Assembly (NCBI GenBank): GCA_002224055.1
Contig: AZLU01000023.1
Span: forward strand, 186,001 to 250,000
Reading direction: 5' to 3'
From: Pezizomycotina sp. ARF18
Taxonomy: Eukaryota > Ascomycota
DNA: 64,000 nucleotides
In this document: one piece after another, positions 1 through 12,171 of the stretch
Layout: each line of letters begins with the position of its first letter
Position numbering within the stretch: position 1 is the stretch's first letter
Made by a program: the position numbers and the translations under genes
Notes under the pieces: model-generated
What the model saw: only the letters and a program-made list of their open reading frames with translations
Told to the model about the DNA's origin: nothing
Databases searched by the model: none

Positions 1-1070
1 GAATCACCGGCTGCGCCTCGCAGGAATATCGCAACCCCGCGAAGTGGTTTCTTCTCAAAGCGCCTTAGAAGTACGCAATTAGACTCCAGGTCAAGGCGAA
101 ACCGATTCGACAATCGTAACAACAGGAGCCGCTCAAGGGAAGGATATTCTCCAGAAGGCCGTTCGTTCTCTCCCTTGCCGAACCGAAGAAGAGCGGCCCG
201 TCAGCGCGACTACTCTGAGCACGGTAAACGACATCAAGAACGCCAAAGACAGGAAACCCACCGCCCATCGCCTCCACCAGAACCAGAACGGGAATTAGAA
301 TCGAGATCCTCTCCTCAACCTCCAAACAACGGTTACTCCGACCTTCCGCATCCTGAGGACCCTGCCATACTCCTCCTGGCCTTCAATATTCCCGCGGAAA
401 AGATACTCCGTAAACGTCGCGTTCTCAAACGCCTCTCGCTCGACTTCCACTTTTATATCGCTAAGAACGTCCAGGAAGCTATCCACTGCCTTAAAAACTC
501 CCAAGAAATTATCGCCGCTATAGTTGTAGACCGAGATGTTCAACGCATCACGTCTTCCGATCGCCTATTTGATGCGCTATCGACCGCAATTAGGGAAAAT
601 GGTATGAGCTTATACTGACGTGGTATTCATCACATTCTACGCCCTTTTCAACACAACATGTTACCGAGTTCTTCGACGAGTTTCAGTCAACCTGGAAAGT
701 CGGCTTCCCGAACGATGTCAAGTTCAAATTAAGCGAATCCTCAAGATTTAAGACAAGATTCAAGAACGCGAAGGCAGCAACGCAGAAGACGCTCGTTGTC
801 CGGCCGCTAATTGGGAGAAGCGTTTCGGTCCGAGATGCTGTATATATTGGCCCCGAAAGGACAGGAGAGGTACCCTTGGCGCTTACGAGGATCGGCCATG
901 GATTACTCGGTATATTGGATGGTTGGTCTGGACAATATTGACATGGTGGAAACGGTATATGCGATACTTGGTACGCTAAGGAGGTACCGGAGGGTAGAGA
1001 CGGTGACGGTAGCAACAAGCATGATGACGCTAACGCGGCGGGTCATGAAGGATCTCAAGATGAAGATTAA
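1..1070 (+). CDS. Conserved fungal protein, Arg/Ser-rich N-terminus plus ThuA/glutamine-amidotransferase-like domain (5' cut by window)
   Basis: The reading frame is open from base 1, so the start lies outside the window. The first ~100 residues are rich in Arg, Ser and Pro (RS-like, disordered). A folded domain follows that begins near PAILLLAFNIPAEKILRKR and LDFHFYIAKNVQEAI. It continues after a one-base frame displacement near 615 as TEFFDEFQSTWKVGFPND and ends with LALTRIGHGLLGILD, near base 925. This arrangement resembles a fungal-only family with a ThuA/class I amidotransferase-like fold whose function I do not know. A second displacement near 930 restores a frame reading DMVETVYAILGTL, as expected of the domain end. 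The last stop that fits is at 1068-1070. A GTATGAG donor at 602 could instead mark a short intron. The fold assignment is inferred from remembered family patterns and is tentative. Confidence 0.55.
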
Positions 1071-1623
1071 TAAGTATTCGACATTCTGTATATGGCAAAC
1101 TAGAACGACCTTGCGCTGAAATCTAAAGGTTCCAACAGAGGCTTTTATTCATCTGTATCCCAAGCTTTTCCGTCTTTTAAGCCATATTTACCGTCAATCA
1201 TTACATAACCAACAAAAGAGCCAGTAGCCAGAAGAGGCTGAACAGGGTCATAATACGAGCTTCAATCAGATAGATCTGTAATTACTTTCGACTTGCTATT
1301 TACAGGTTCAATGTATTAAAGAGGGGACACGTTTCGTCTTCCCTATCACCATTACTTATTATTAGAAGTCTGGGGGTTAACTTGTCGCCCAGCTAGTAAT
1401 AATATACCAATATTAGTTAATATGATCAAAAAAATGGTGGAAAAACAGGAAAAGGGAAAAATCTAGAGTGAGTCTCTGTGCGAGATGTACATCTATATTT
1501 AAGCCTCCTCCATCTTAACCTTAGCCTCTTCCTTGCCATGTATACTGCCTGCAGAATGTCCCTCGCCAGCTTCTGATTCGCTTCGTCACTTTTAAGAATA
1601 ACCCCACAGCTTCGGAAGTCTCA
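1071..1623. other. AT-rich intergenic stretch
   Basis: No convincing coding frame, RNA gene or repeat is visible. It separates two genes that converge on this spacer. Confidence 0.5.
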
Positions 1624-2517
1624 TCACTTAACGCTCTTAGGCCGCGCCAGCCTCCTTAAATCCCATAGACCTTTCCTTCGCTTGACCGCTTCACCCACAA
1701 ATCCCTTAAGAGCCGGTAGACAAACGACGGTTATACTGCAACACATCTCTACAGAACTCCATAGCTGACAAATGCCGACAACCTGGTAGCTCTGCCCAGT
1801 CATTGTGAGGATACACGCCAACCTACCCACCGAGATTGCAATCGTAATAGGCCCAGGGAAAACATAGCATACACTCGCTTTTGACTTTCTCGGATAGAGC
1901 GCGGAGCGTCCGGAGGAGAGGAAACGGAAGCGCGAATATTAGGAGCTCCGTGAAAATATGAAGAACCGTAGAGGTAACGTAAACTTCACGCTCATCGTAG
2001 GATATGCACAGCGGACGTGATTTTGTAGCGGGCGACCAGTTACTTGATATCGGATAGCACCAGAACGTGTTCATTGCAATACGACTATGAACGTAAACAC
2101 CACGACCGCCGAAACGGCGTTCAGACAGTACCGTAGTATGACCATGCGTGTGGAATTAGGGTGTAGTATAGTAGTAGCAGTGTCACCTTAACGCACCAGA
2201 GGCAGAGAGCGTACGGGTAGGAGAAAGCGAAAAGCATTTTCGGCAGTTTGTGTATTGAAGAGGCGGGGAGGTCGGTGTATATGCTTTTGGTAGTACCGAT
2301 GGTCGCGCCCGGTGGAAGGAACTTCATTTTGGTCCCAGAAGCCGTATGCGACCAGCGCAGTATCACTTGCGACGCATGCGGCGAAGAAAACGAGAGATAG
2401 GACTACAGCTGCATCGGTGAGGGAGAATAGTTGTTGCCGGAAGTAGCGGAGGTATACGCGGAGAACGACAAGAACAGCCGCGAGAGAGAAAAATAGCCAT
2501 TCTAGTATCTGCAACAC
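1624..2517 (-). CDS. Pth11-like rhodopsin-domain integral membrane protein (frame-displaced)
   Basis: This looks like a fungal seven-helix receptor-like protein (Fung_rhodopsin/Pth11-like group) of the plasma membrane. In order it shows LEWLFFSLAAVLVVLRVYLR (helix 1), FSLTDAAVVLSLVFFAACVA (helix 2), FAFSYPYALCLWCVKVTLLL (helix 3), VILRYCLNAVSAVVVFTF (helix 4), MNTFWCYPISSNWSP with the conserved Cys before the loop, YVTSTVLHIFTELLIFALPF (helix 5) and VGRLACILT with a final helical segment. The motifs follow each other in family order but change frame near 2300, 2070 and 1840, so several single-base indels or sequencing errors are present. A CAG acceptor at about 2507 preceded by GTATGG and CTAAC suggests a short first intron, so the true first exon lies upstream and is not fixed. 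The cysteine-rich CFEM domain of classic Pth11 is not seen. Confidence 0.78.
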
Positions 2518-4066
2518 GGTTACTTGAAGTTAGTTTTTATTCCATACAAAAGATTCTACTGGCTCTTATGCCGCCTAAGCCGTCTTTTGTTCACGTGGGT
2601 TAGGGGTTACCGACAATGCCCTTGACGGGGGCGATCTGAATATGCGCCATATAACGAAGGCACCGCGGAACTGTTGTGTAGTAGAGCTTAAACGGACAGG
2701 GACAAGGATTCTCTCGCTGAGAAATTTTCTGGGCAGGGCACAAGTGCCTTTTTATCTTCGCCTCCAGGTTCAGTACTCCTGTAGGGCCCAAAATTATTGA
2801 CAGACAAGGGTGTTCAACGGATTCGCTAAAATTCAACGCAAAGCGCCACCAGAAACGCACCGACGTGATCGCCGTAAGCAGCAAAAACGTCCGTTAATCC
2901 GCTTCGGATTATAATAACGAGCTTTTCAGAACTGTTGCACATTTTAGTGTATCTTTTTCCTATTAGTTTCATGATCATAGATTGTCTGCATCGGCCATTA
3001 AGAACGCCGGTTCAATCCAAATGTACGTTCAGCGCCGCGGCGCCGCGTTCTACCATGAAATGATACCAAAGGAGGACGCCACAAGAACAAAAGCGGTTTA
3101 TCAGGCGAGAAAAACGTCATGCTTCTCTGCCAATTTCGCTAGAGAGAACTAGGGCGATAAGATGCCTCTCCTTCTCAATTTTTGCTTTTATGGGAAATTT
3201 TTCAATCATGAACAGTCCAATAGTTGGACTATTCGGATTCACAATCGTTCCAGAAGTACAGTAACGTTTAATCGGAGCGTCAGCAAGAGGTATAATAAAA
3301 TATACACAGGGCTACCTGTCCACGAGCAAAACTACAATCAACTGGTCCACTAAGGGATTCTTGGATCAATTCCCGCATTTCCGATCTCATGCTGAGGGAA
3401 ATTTATACAGGGAGAATCCACGAGCCATGAGGTTATTACAACGAGATGTAGATTGGGCTTTGGCGAAAAACAACGATGCATAAATTCAAGTATTCAAATT
3501 CTAAGTTGGCAACTAAGTAGCTACAACTTTGAGAAAGCCTCGGCGCAAGAAACAAAACATAGGAAATTAGTATGGTAGGTGTCATCAAAATTATCCCATT
3601 ACATCCTTTCCGACCTTGGCTTCGTGATCGGATCGATGGTAGCGTCAAATTCCAACCTCTTATACTGCTTGAATCCCGCCGGGAAAAATGATATCGGAAG
3701 GAAAGAGGGTTTTTTTTTTAATACGGATTGCAAGAGATTGACCAAATTGATGAGAAAAGATTGAAACAAAAGAAAAGTTGTGAGGAAAAGTGAGTGGCAA
3801 TGCAGGAACAAAATAAAACCAATGTTCGTGAGATGGTTTTTTTTTTTTTTTTTGAGGGCCTCCTGAATCTGGCGATATCCATGTGCGGGCAGCTAAAATC
3901 GATTTAACAAAAGTGGTGTAGGAAACAATTGCAATGAAGCCCAGTATATTCGCCTACTGAAGAGCTCTCGCCAATCTGACTGGCGAATGTTATGCATGTA
4001 GTTGGACACAATTATTTCCAGTCAACACAATCCCATGCGCTGCTGATGGTTCCCTGAGCGCACCGC
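2518..4066. other. Intergenic stretch with a poly-T run
   Basis: Only short AT-rich frames without recognisable motifs. The first exon of the Pth11-like gene may lie near 2546-2640. A 17-18 nt poly-T run sits near 3837-3854. Confidence 0.4.
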
Positions 4067-5757
4067 TCAAGTTTTGCGGCGAGATCGGAAAGCCATTTCT
4101 CCTAGCGACCTATAAGGCGCCGGGCTTTCCCTTAGTCCGTTCGGATCCCACCCAATCTCCAGGAGCAAGTTTGCCAACGCAGCGAAACCGAACGTTGCAC
4201 ACATGAGAATTATCTCCCCCGGATTAAAGTTGTGGATCTCGAGTTTTCGCCGAGACATGGTCTTTTTAGTGTTGGGTTCGCGCTGGAGCTTTCGATAAAT
4301 CTGAGCCCACTTGCTGAAAGCTTGAAATTTCTCTTCCATGAAATGGAGAAGCACGGCTGGAAGGCATGTAGCCTTCGCTTCAGCTCGTTGACAGTGCTCC
4401 GGTAAACTGCTAACCATATATTTGCAGACTTTTATGCGTTCAGCGCATTCAAGGTCTTTTGCCAAGTCAGAATTCGCAAGATAATTGATTTGGGTGAGAG
4501 CCACGGTCTCGTGTGCGTCTGGCTCTGAGATATTGTATTTGAATCGCTGTTGAGGAAATAATCCTTGACACTGCTATGGATAAAGTGCGCAGGGTTATCC
4601 GTTTCGATTTTGATCAGGTGCGCGCTTATCCACTTCAGTTTGCCCTCACAGTAACTGATGGTCTCGAGGTCGGTCAAAGGTGCAGCGAGAGGGTTATCCT
4701 TGAGAATTAGGATATCCGCCATTTCTAACGGCGTAAATTCTTCCTTAGCGCATATGTCCCAGGAACAGATCTCCTTGGTAAGGCTCAATGAGTCTTCCGG
4801 GATTTGGTCCAGCATAAAAGTGTAGACGCTGTTTCTGCCTTGCGAGCAGATGGCAGGCAAAGCCTCAACAACCAGATTTTGGTCGGCGCCAATCTTCTCC
4901 AGAACATGTCTGAGGAATAGCCTCGTGAAAATAAACGTCGCGTCGGATCTTTCGATAATCGCTCTACTATACCTCTCTACGTCTGTCACAGCATGTTCGC
5001 TATACTGTACGACGCAGGCACGCTGGATCTCTAATTCAATAGCACTCGCCATCTGCTTCCTTATTCCTTCATCCTTGTTAATATTAATTTCAGTCATCAA
5101 ATCACTGGGTAAGCAGCCCCTGAAAAGTGAGTTAATGCTGTGCCTCGATGAAACTATACACCTAGTTCTTGATAATACGGCGCAAAGCTCCAAAATTTCC
5201 CTGATTTTGGCTCTTCGTATATGAGTCCATGTGATACACCATCGAGGACAATAAGTATATCGGTTAGCGTGTCGATTGCTTGGATCGTTGCTTCCACATA
5301 TTCCGTGTTCGTTAAGTGTGCTTGGTCTTTCCAGTGTAGAAGCCTCCGGTAGAATTCTTTCAAGTAATGATTGTGACATTGCTGTTCAACCTGAGTAGCA
5401 ATGAGAACAGAAGGTCTTGGGCTTCGGGATAATTTTCTTTTGAATCAAGCGACACGCTCGCAATGATCGTTTGGCCCAACCCTCGCTGTAGACGTTTTGA
5501 TTCTGATACACTTCCTCTTGGATCAAATCGTTAAGAACATGTGTTTTACGGAGCCTGGTACTCCTACAAGAAAAACGGCTTTGAATCCGGAACGAAAAGA
5601 TCGACGAAGCTCCCGACAACGTGGGTACTAATGGAATCTTCGAAGTGTAGGAGTCCTCTATCATCATGCGAGTGCTTTGGGACTGAAAAGATGGCAGCAT
5701 TATTCTCTAATACAGGTCGGGATTCGCGTTGTGTAGCATCGACCCTCGTCTTTTAGG
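4067..5757 (-). CDS. NACHT-type STAND P-loop ATPase, short ankyrin-like C-terminus (frame-displaced)
   Basis: This is a signal-transducing ATPase of the kind that acts in fungal non-self recognition. An N-terminal stretch (RVDATQRESRPVLENN, then FSVPKHSHDDRGLLHFEDSI) leads to the nucleotide-binding region AVFLVGVPGS, where the Walker A lysine-threonine part is displaced by one base near 5556. About 90 residues on, DILIVLDGVSHG is the Walker B strand. AVLSRTRCIVSSRH is the sensor strand typical of fungal NACHT proteins, and PAHFIHSSVKDYF is the conserved winged-helix end. The C-terminus ends with ATFGFAALANLLLEIG, a single ankyrin-like helix pair, so the repeat domain is much shorter than usual. 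The CTAATTAATCCTAAAAG acceptor just above 5757 suggests an upstream exon. Function by family; effector domain unknown. Confidence 0.75.
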
Positions 5758-5799
5758 ATTAATTAGTAATTTTCACCACAAAACAAAGTACTAACCCAA

Positions 5800-6284
5800 C
5801 CGGGATTAATTAGGAGCGCGGGGACTCAACATTGATCGCTCTCTTATCGAAGTTTACGGAGGCTGTTCTCCCAGCACAAATGGTGCCACTTTCACCACCC
5901 ATGACGAGACGACCAAAGCTCTCATTCAAATAGGATACCGATGATTGAATATCCATTTCGGTGGCAAGCGGTATTCTGGCGTTTCTATACCAGAATTTTC
6001 AACCCGTCTCGCCCATTCTGTGACGCAGCCTTGATCGCGGTATAGGGAATCGGTGCTAAGGCACGTATTATATTGCGATCCGTCAGCTGAACCCGTGCTC
6101 TCACTTGCAGAGGATGATACATTGGTCCATCGGCTGAACACTGAGCTGTTATAGACAGGAGAGCTTCCGGCAGCCACACTTTCCCACTCTGAAGGTTTTG
6201 AATTGGGCAGCGCTTGTGAGGTCCTTCAGCAAGGCACATCCTATATTTTAAATCAGAGGTTATTCGTTTCTTTTCCATGTGCAT
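5800..6284 (-). CDS. Possible upstream exon or separate fungal regulator fragment
   Basis: The minus strand carries a Ser/Thr-rich stretch (SPVYNSSVFSRWTNVSSSAS) followed, after a frame change near 5950, by IQSSVSYLNESFGRLVMGGE and a stop near 5802. The segment SSVSYLNESFGRLV resembles a strand seen in the middle region of some Zn(II)2Cys6 proteins (FGRLV followed by a short acidic/Gly run). It may be the missing N-terminal exon of the NACHT gene next to it, since a splice acceptor lies at about 5758, or an unrelated gene remnant. No zinc cluster is visible in it. Assignment is weak. Confidence 0.3.
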
Positions 6285-6289
6285 TTCAA

Positions 6290-9200
6290 AGGGTTTATAA
6301 CGGTCTGAGGGTGGTGCTCTGATGAGTTACCTTGATATAGGCTCGAAAGACCCACTAATCGATTTCGTAGGACTACCAGACATTCGAAATATCTTAAATA
6401 TTCAATAAAGATATGATAAGCCGCAGCGTAATTTAGCTATTTCCGAGATATTTGGTAGAATCGCTTGGTATGAATAGAATCGATGAGTTCAAGCCAAGTC
6501 ATATCAATGAAAAAATTGAACGATTAAATATTCTCCGGGGGAGACTAACCAATGGCAAGATCTCTAAGTTGCTAACGATATCCCAATTCCCAGCGCGCCG
6601 TAGCTTTTTTTTTTTCGTTCTGACACAAATAGCAACGATGATGAGCACACTCACTACGCTGCAACGTCTATTGGACCTCAGATAAATAGCAAAAGATAGA
6701 AATCGTATACAAGAAGATATTGAATGTTTATTGAGTAATTTTTACTATCGAGACGACAGTGTTAAACCGATGATATCTTCATAGGATTTATATTCCTATT
6801 TGAGTGCGCTTTCAATGCCACATCCCCTTTATCTTAGTTAGAAATATCAATTTAAACTCCTGGGACTTATTTCACAATAGCAATCAAGTGCTCTTATGGT
6901 CTTTATCATGTATGTAGGATTTAAAGCAGGATACAATAAATATGGAAATGCCTCCCTCAAAAGATTCTTACTTTCAATGCACAACTTACAATGGGTCTCA
7001 AAGATATTGTTGTTTAATGATGTCTATATGGCGTTTGTAGGACAGAATCCGTGAGAACTCGCACCGGACTGCTGATACCCGCCAATTTTTTTTGTGGCGG
7101 TTGATGGGTTGGTGTGGATCGAGATGGCCAATCAAAGCGGGGGTTATCGTTATCGAAGACGTATGGCAGTTCTTGATCCAAAGCGTTTGTTTTCTTTTCG
7201 TAATGGTTGTCTGCATGCCAGATGCAAGGCTTTTTATACTAAACTCCTCAACCCAACGTGATATAACATTCGACCACCTTCATGAGATTCATGAGCAAGT
7301 TTCAGGAGTATAGAGGCGCCATAATATGCATGGTAGAGTACTTCTTGTAAAGTACTTGTACATATACCCTGTCAGAGAGCGTGTCATAACAGGAAACGTT
7401 ATAAGTGCTGCACATCCTAGTCAGAGGGTATGACGCCCCGAAAATATATGCTGGCCTTGGTTCTACTGCGAATTTGCTCGTTACAACCTTACACCCTGAC
7501 TCTTTGGAAAGGCTCAAGGCAGCACGACATTGGGGATAATTTAGCTGCTTGATTAGATCTAGCCCACTGTTCCAAGTGTATGTTCCATTCCTAGCAATAA
7601 ATCTCACAAAATTCATAGTGTGAATTCCCATCGCAATATGAAATCCATCTATATAGATCGAGAGACACATAAATACAGGTGTTATCCAGACTGGACTACC
7701 AAACCTAGCTACACTTTCACGCCGAAACTCGGTCACCAAAGAAGATAGGCGGCGAGAGAAATAGTTATAATAACAATTAACTTGTGTTTTATAAGTAGTT
7801 GCCAGCTTTAAATAGAAATTTCGATAGATGCAGAGAAGACTTGTGGTCTTTCTTTCTATCCTGGCTTTCTGATTTTCCATGCGAAAGTTTGGTAACGCTG
7901 GAGTGTTCCCAATTGAATAAAAAGATTCTAAAGCATCAGCTTAATTGCCAACAGCATATATTTTCGGCAGGAAATTGGTTATGGAAACTCCTCCCTCTTT
8001 TTTCGGTAGAAGATGCGGAGAGTTAAAGTGTGTAATGCTGAAACGTCTGACGAGGCTGTAGAAGGCTTCCACGCGATGCGATCCCGGTTTCGCGCGAAAT
8101 TTTCGCCATGACTTACAGTTCAATTAAACGCAACTTGGAGGGCGGGAGACCCAACATATAATTCTCGCTCTTTTTTTTTTTTTTTTTTTTTTTCATCTTT
8201 TTCTCTCTAAAAAACAAGGGAATAAAAATCCAGTAGCAACCCTCTGATATCTTTTTAGTCTTACCCTTCGATTTGCTTTTCTAGACACAAGGGTTCTCGT
8301 TTTTCTCCTTCCCCTTCTTTTTTTTTTTTTTTTTTTTTTTTAACACGTTTAACAGCACCGTACAATGAATTTACGGCCTCGTGTTATCGTAGTATACCAC
8401 CTTTGTGCTAGTGAACTGTCACTATACGCAGCTACAACTACCACGTCATGCCAGCAGTCTCATCGGCATGCATTTGCGCGAGCAGGAGGCATGTCACCGA
8501 GAGCTTTCCAAGGCGACTTCGATGAATTCGCAGGCAATCTCAAAGGATTTGTTCGTCCCCAGGAGTTCTCAATGTTGCCTGGGGATTATTTCTATCATCG
8601 CTTCAAACTCTAAACAGTAAGACTTGAAGGACGCAACTATCATGCCTTTCCGCTCTGTAACCCATTCACCAGTTGATAATAATTAGCATGTATTTATACT
8701 TAGAAGCCAGACAGTAGGGTGAATAAACTCAGGCCATCCTTACTATCTCTTGCCTAAGCTCCGCGACTCGCGGTGATGCCGCCGTCTGCATTGAGGAGAT
8801 TTGATCTTCGGGACCAACGGCAAGGCGAGAGAGGCATTCTTGGTCTAGGGAAATTGAACCAAAACGTGCGAGCCCAATATATAAGTGCTTTGCTAGGTTA
8901 TAAGACTTAGAAATCGTGGAGCGAGCCAGCTAAGACCTCTGGCGCTATACTATCGCAAAATATATTAGTTATCCAGAATTAGTCACCTTGGAGCCATCCA
9001 TACACTTAGCATATACTATATAGAAGCGCCAGTCCAAGAATATCCACTGCGCTATAATTCCAGGTCCCTATCCGAAGTACTTGCCCTATCTGTTCCTTAC
9101 ACTACACCTGCTTCTCCCATTAGCGCAGCAATATAACCCTCTGCCTTGTTGAGAACTTGTTTCCCTCTTCATTTGTACGTCGGTGTTTTCATACAACATA

Positions 9201-10352
9201 CGCTGGCTAGAATTGTTGGCTTTGCGCGAGAAGTATTTCATGCGCAGGCTCCTATTTCGTTTGCATTGCCTGGCTCAACTGCAATATTGCTCGGGTTTTT
9301 GCGAGGACAACTTAGACTTCAAGGGTGAAGTCTCGTTAGCGTATATTTTGCTGCACTAATTATCCATAAATAAGGGCCTTTAAGAAAAAACGAAAAAATC
9401 AAGTAAATAAAGAAGAAAAACAGAACTAGATCTTAACATCCTTGGAGTTAATATATTTCGCAACTTATTGAACTTCAAAGAGAATCCGGCTGACAATAGA
9501 GTCTTCCTCAGCCACCTACTTCCTTTCGAGGCTCTTTTCGCTCCTCTTTTTCTCGTGAGAAATCTGAACAATAGGAACTCAAGTGAAGTTCCACCGGTAC
9601 TGTCTTCCGCCGGGCAGAGGCTGTATAAAGGCATAGACCAGGCCCGTCGATAAATAACATTGTTCAGATACGATTTCGATTTGACCGCTATCATCTGGCC
9701 GCGGAAGCCTGTTGGATATCTTCTTGATTTATCAAGGTAGGGTTGCTTCTCGACTTTTCGACAGAAGGGTGTTCAGTAAGGAACGAATTCTCCGAATAAG
9801 TTCTCCGATATTTCTTTTTTGAGGTATCAAACAAGCAGCCCTATAGATTAAACCCCACGGTGTCGGTTATTTAGGATATTTTTGGTTAGGTCCTGTCAAC
9901 CAAGCGAGCAATATAAAATTCTTTGACGTTTCAGGTACCTAGGCCGTTGGTAGCATAGCGTCATAGCGGTCCGCGATCGGAACTTCGCTTCTTAACAATA
10001 TTATTACAATCTTCCAGTTAAGTACCCCAGTTGTGATCGAAGTATAAGGTACGTGGTCCTAAAGAAATTGGAATTAGCGATTCTTGTTTCTTACATATCC
10101 CAGAGCAATCGACGGAGATAATGTTAATTAAAGAACCAAAATGACATTGCCACGTTATTTACTTCTTCACATCAAAATATACCGAAACTTAACTTCGAGT
10201 GTTTTTAGGATTCAGTTCGAGACCGAGGTCACGAATAATCGGAGCCGCCGCGATGGACAAATGCGGTATAACTGAGGCGGACCCTCGGCCCAAGACTCAC
10301 ATCCTGCGAATAGACATTATTACCACCAAATTCTTCGCCATTCAACGGTTGG
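6290..10352. other. Gene-poor AT-rich stretch
   Basis: About 4 kb with no recognised family. The longest ATG-started frame is 192 codons on the minus strand at 7302-7880; it matches nothing I know and has an ordinary AT-rich composition. Frames at 8365-8620 and 9380-9694 are equally anonymous. Two poly-T runs of about 24 nt occur at 8171-8194 and 8318-8341. Confidence 0.4.
8171..8341. repeat. Pair of poly-T runs
   Basis: Two uninterrupted T runs of about 24 nt (8171-8194 and 8318-8341) flank a pyrimidine-rich spacer. Such tracts occur upstream of fungal genes but also in non-coding DNA; no gene follows that I can name. Confidence 0.7.
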
Positions 10353-10633
10353 GATGCTCTCAATGACGGAGAGAGCGCCCCGCATCAGTACAGAAAACTT
10401 AGAAAGGGGTCTAAAAAGTGTTTAGAATGCCGTATTTTACATATTCCTTGTCTTTGGGCGGGTCAAAAGGCGCAAGCTCTTTCCGGCGGGGTGCCACCAG
10501 AAGAACGATGCGATTATTGCGAAAATCATAATATCTCGCATTGCAATCCCGTATATTTATGATGCAATGACAGATACTGAGATAATCGCATCAAAAACAA
10601 GAAGGAGAGAACCGAAGGATAGCGTGCCGAGAC
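10353..10633 (+). CDS. Degenerate Zn(II)2Cys6-like exon
   Basis: The frame starting at 10353 reads a polar lead-in ending YRKLRKGSKKCLECR, then HIPCLWAGQKAQ, then ERCDYCENHNISHC. The lead-in KGSKKCLECR and the following CLW with an AQ pair match the start of a common fungal zinc-cluster subgroup (consensus KGTxSCxECRRRKxxC, W, AQxCxxC). The first two Cys pairs are present (CLEC, then a Cys six residues on), but the basic RRRK block is replaced and the fourth Cys of the pattern is missing, replaced by a Leu/Gly-rich stretch. After a stop near 10560 the frame resumes with RIKNKKERTEG, as in a linker. It could be the first exon of the ankyrin gene at 10937 or an independent broken regulator. Confidence 0.5.
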
Positions 10634-10936
10634 CTATAGAGATATTCAGAAACAATGGTAATTGCACCACTCTTTAAAAGAACTCTTGTTATAGAACTCT
10701 TGTTATAGAAACTCATTCTAACTTCGTCTGTATGACCAATGCCATAGGTGTTCTTTGCCCAAGCAGCATCGGTGCACAACCGAGACATCCTGAAAATGGT
10801 GGCTCAAGGGGTATCCAACCCCAGCATCCACTGGACCTGACGCCAAAGGAGAATCTATATCTCCTGATAATTTAAAGCAATTCGGCTCGAGGATGCGGGC
10901 TAGGTCTGTCGGTCTTCTGTCTAGCCACACCACAAA

Positions 10937-12171
10937 TTGGAATCAGCGCCCGTAGAAGGCTATTCCAAGCCCACTGCTGTTGCCCCCAATCTTGATAACC
11001 AAGAAAGCCCCCCAAATACTTCCCGTAGCTCTACCCGCTCCGTCTCAAACCAGAGAAACGAAGCCTTGTATTCCCCCGAAAATAGGATGAAGCCCTTGAT
11101 GAGAGTGGGCGTTTGGAAATGGAAACAACAGCATTTGTGGCGAGCACCGAATGGTCGAGTGTTATGGCAGAGCGAGAGGTTAGAGGAACCGGTCGAAAGC
11201 ACAAGCGGAGCTCAAGTCAAGAGATAGAGATAGATATGAGCGGCGGCCCTACTGGCTCGATGTCCTTTAGAGAAGGGGATGCATCGACTTCTAGCGATTG
11301 CATTTCGAAGAATGTTCGTTCTCAAAGCATGATATCGAATTCTAAGCGGCATAAAGCCCTGCCTCCGGAAGCAGCTCCGGGCTTCGATTCCTTTCCGATT
11401 ACAGCAACCAAGGAAGCCGTCAGAGGTGCAGCAGAAATTAATCAACGGCATTCATTATCTCTACGAGATAGGGTGCCGATATTCGAAAAAGAAGGATTTT
11501 TTAAAGGCATACTGACCCTTTCATCCGCTCATAGCACACTCTTAAGCGGTGGACTCGATCAGTCGCTTCTGACTTGAGAAAGAAAATCAGGAGAGAAATA
11601 GGGAGAGTTCAAAGGGAGTGCTCCACTGAGACAGATACCCTCGGTTTCGAGGCTTCCTCGCCGAATTTCGCAAAACTTCTTCGGCATGACCGTGACCCAT
11701 AGGATACTTATCAAAGTTGTCCTTGGAAACGACCTGGTGGGAATGCAGAGCTACATAACTTAGGAAATTTTCAGCGGTTGATCATATTTACCGCAGCAAT
11801 GAATGTTCGATCACGCCTCCTGAAAATTTGGTCCGGCCGGAGACCGTACTCCTTCTGGCCGTGCAGCTGGGATTGCTGGATATGGCCGAACTTATACTGG
11901 ATGCTGGAAGCAGATCCGAAATCTGCCTGGAGAAGGGTACATGGCACCGCTTCATCAGGCAATTTATAATCTGCACCCTGGCATGGTCGTCCTACTCACG
12001 GAGCATCCGGAAACAAACATCAACCAGAAAGTATACCTGGGTCTGGAAAATGAAAATCCAAAAGTAGTAACACCGATACAACTTTTGGGTATAATGAGAG
12101 AATTCAAGCCGACGAAGGTAGAGGAAGCCAACAGAATAGAACTGGTTCTAAACCGAGAGTTCAGGAATTGA
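10937..12171 (+). CDS. Ankyrin-repeat-containing hypothetical protein (frame-displaced)
   Basis: The first part (10937-11577) is Ser/Thr/Pro-rich and hydrophilic (NTSRSSTRSVSNQRNEALYS, later TGRKHKRSSSQEIEIDMSGG), as in disordered linkers of fungal regulators. The second part has weak ankyrin repeats: ETVLLLAVQLGLLDMAELIL, followed after a frame change near 11940 by MAPLHQAIYNLHPGMVVLL and VVTPIQLLGIM, ending NREFRN and a stop at 12169-12171. At least two helix-turn-helix units are visible. The frame changes near 11120, 11580-11800 and 11940 with no clear introns. The zinc-cluster-like exon just upstream on the same strand may belong to it. Role unknown; ankyrin repeats imply protein binding. 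Confidence 0.55.

Noticed and set aside
602-686. Intron in the first gene from GTATGAG to TTTCAG
   Set aside because: It would remove a conserved segment (TEFFDEFQ); a one-base displacement near 615 explains the frame better.
3000-3030. GGTTCAATCC resembling a tRNA T-arm
   Set aside because: No matching acceptor, D or anticodon stem could be paired around it.
7302-7880. 192-codon minus-strand frame
   Set aside because: Starts with ATG but shows no motif, no splice context and ordinary AT-rich codons; not enough to call a gene.
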